Positions 6,745-6,806 of a stretch of 6,806 bases of DNA are shown in pieces. Under the pieces are notes generated by a model. It saw only the letters and a list, made by a program, of their open reading frames with translations. It searched no databases and had not been told where the DNA came from. The translations under genes and the position numbers were made by a program. Origin of the DNA: CAYMFD01 sp964389475 (GTDB lineage: Bacteria; Bacteroidota; Bacteroidia; Chitinophagales; Saprospiraceae); NCBI GenBank assembly GCA_964389475.1, contig CAYMFD010000149.1, positions 1-6,806 of the forward strand. Reading direction: 5' to 3'. Position 1 is the first letter of the stretch, and every line of letters begins with the position of its first letter.

Positions 6745-6751
6745 GAAAGTA

Positions 6752-6806
6752 GGGGGTGCGCCACAGTTGGAGAGGTGGGCTGGACTGTAAATCCAGTGCT
6801 TCGGCT
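6752..6806 (+). tRNA. tRNA-Tyr (anticodon GUA), 3' partial
   Basis: The 5' part of a class II tRNA is visible before the window ends. The 5' acceptor strand is probably GGGGGTG (6752-6758). The D stem is CCAC (6761-6764) with GTGG (6775-6778), and the D loop contains the conserved GG (6769-6770). The anticodon arm is CTGGA (6780-6784) with TCCAG (6792-6796) around CTGTAAA, giving anticodon GTA (6787-6789) for tyrosine. TGCTTCGGCT at the end is the start of the long variable arm expected of bacterial tRNA-Tyr. The T arm and the 3' acceptor strand lie outside, so the exact 5' end rests on counting back from the D and anticodon stems. Confidence 0.9.

Noticed and set aside
1..6806. CRISPR array, insertion sequence or long direct repeats
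   Set aside because: I saw no regularly spaced repeats, terminal inverted repeats or transposase sequence while reading both strands.

Overview
The window is chromosomal DNA from a member of the Bacteroidota. The evidence is a SusC/SusD outer-membrane nutrient uptake pair, a lipoprotein export-type sequence (Cys-Ser-Asp and further acidic residues) on the SusD protein, start codons without Shine-Dalgarno sequences, and a promoter matching the phylum-specific -7 element TAnnTTTG. The genus cannot be read from the sequence. All genes are on the + strand.

Left half (1-4454), accessory uptake locus: the 3' part of a susC/ragA-type TonB-dependent transporter gene (5' end outside the window) is followed after 20 bases by a complete susD/ragB-type lipoprotein gene. 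Together they would form a lidded outer-membrane importer. A strong intrinsic terminator (about 4416-4453) ends this unit. No glycosidase, peptidase or regulator gene lies on the 3' side, so the substrate is open.

Middle (about 4394-6079): a small predicted outer-membrane beta-barrel protein of the PorT-like type, whose apparent start lies awkwardly upstream of the sus terminator, then a complete XerC/XerD-type tyrosine recombinase with all six catalytic residues.

Right part (6080-6806), translation cluster: a short hibernation-promoting factor (HPF/RaiA) gene with a possible promoter and 5' leader hairpin, its own strong terminator, then a clear Bacteroidota-type promoter driving tRNA-Thr(UGU) and tRNA-Tyr(GUA), the latter cut by the window end. 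From memory of Bacteroidota genomes, the order recombinase - HPF - tRNA-Thr - tRNA-Tyr normally continues with tRNA-Gly, tRNA-Thr, tuf, tRNA-Trp, secE, nusG and ribosomal protein genes, so the right half looks like conserved core genome with a sus locus beside it.

I found no clearly undescribed system. The points worth a second look are mainly regulatory: the terminator inside the apparent 5' coding region of the barrel gene, hairpins at the predicted 5' ends of the hpf and tRNA transcripts, and a hairpin between the two tRNAs.
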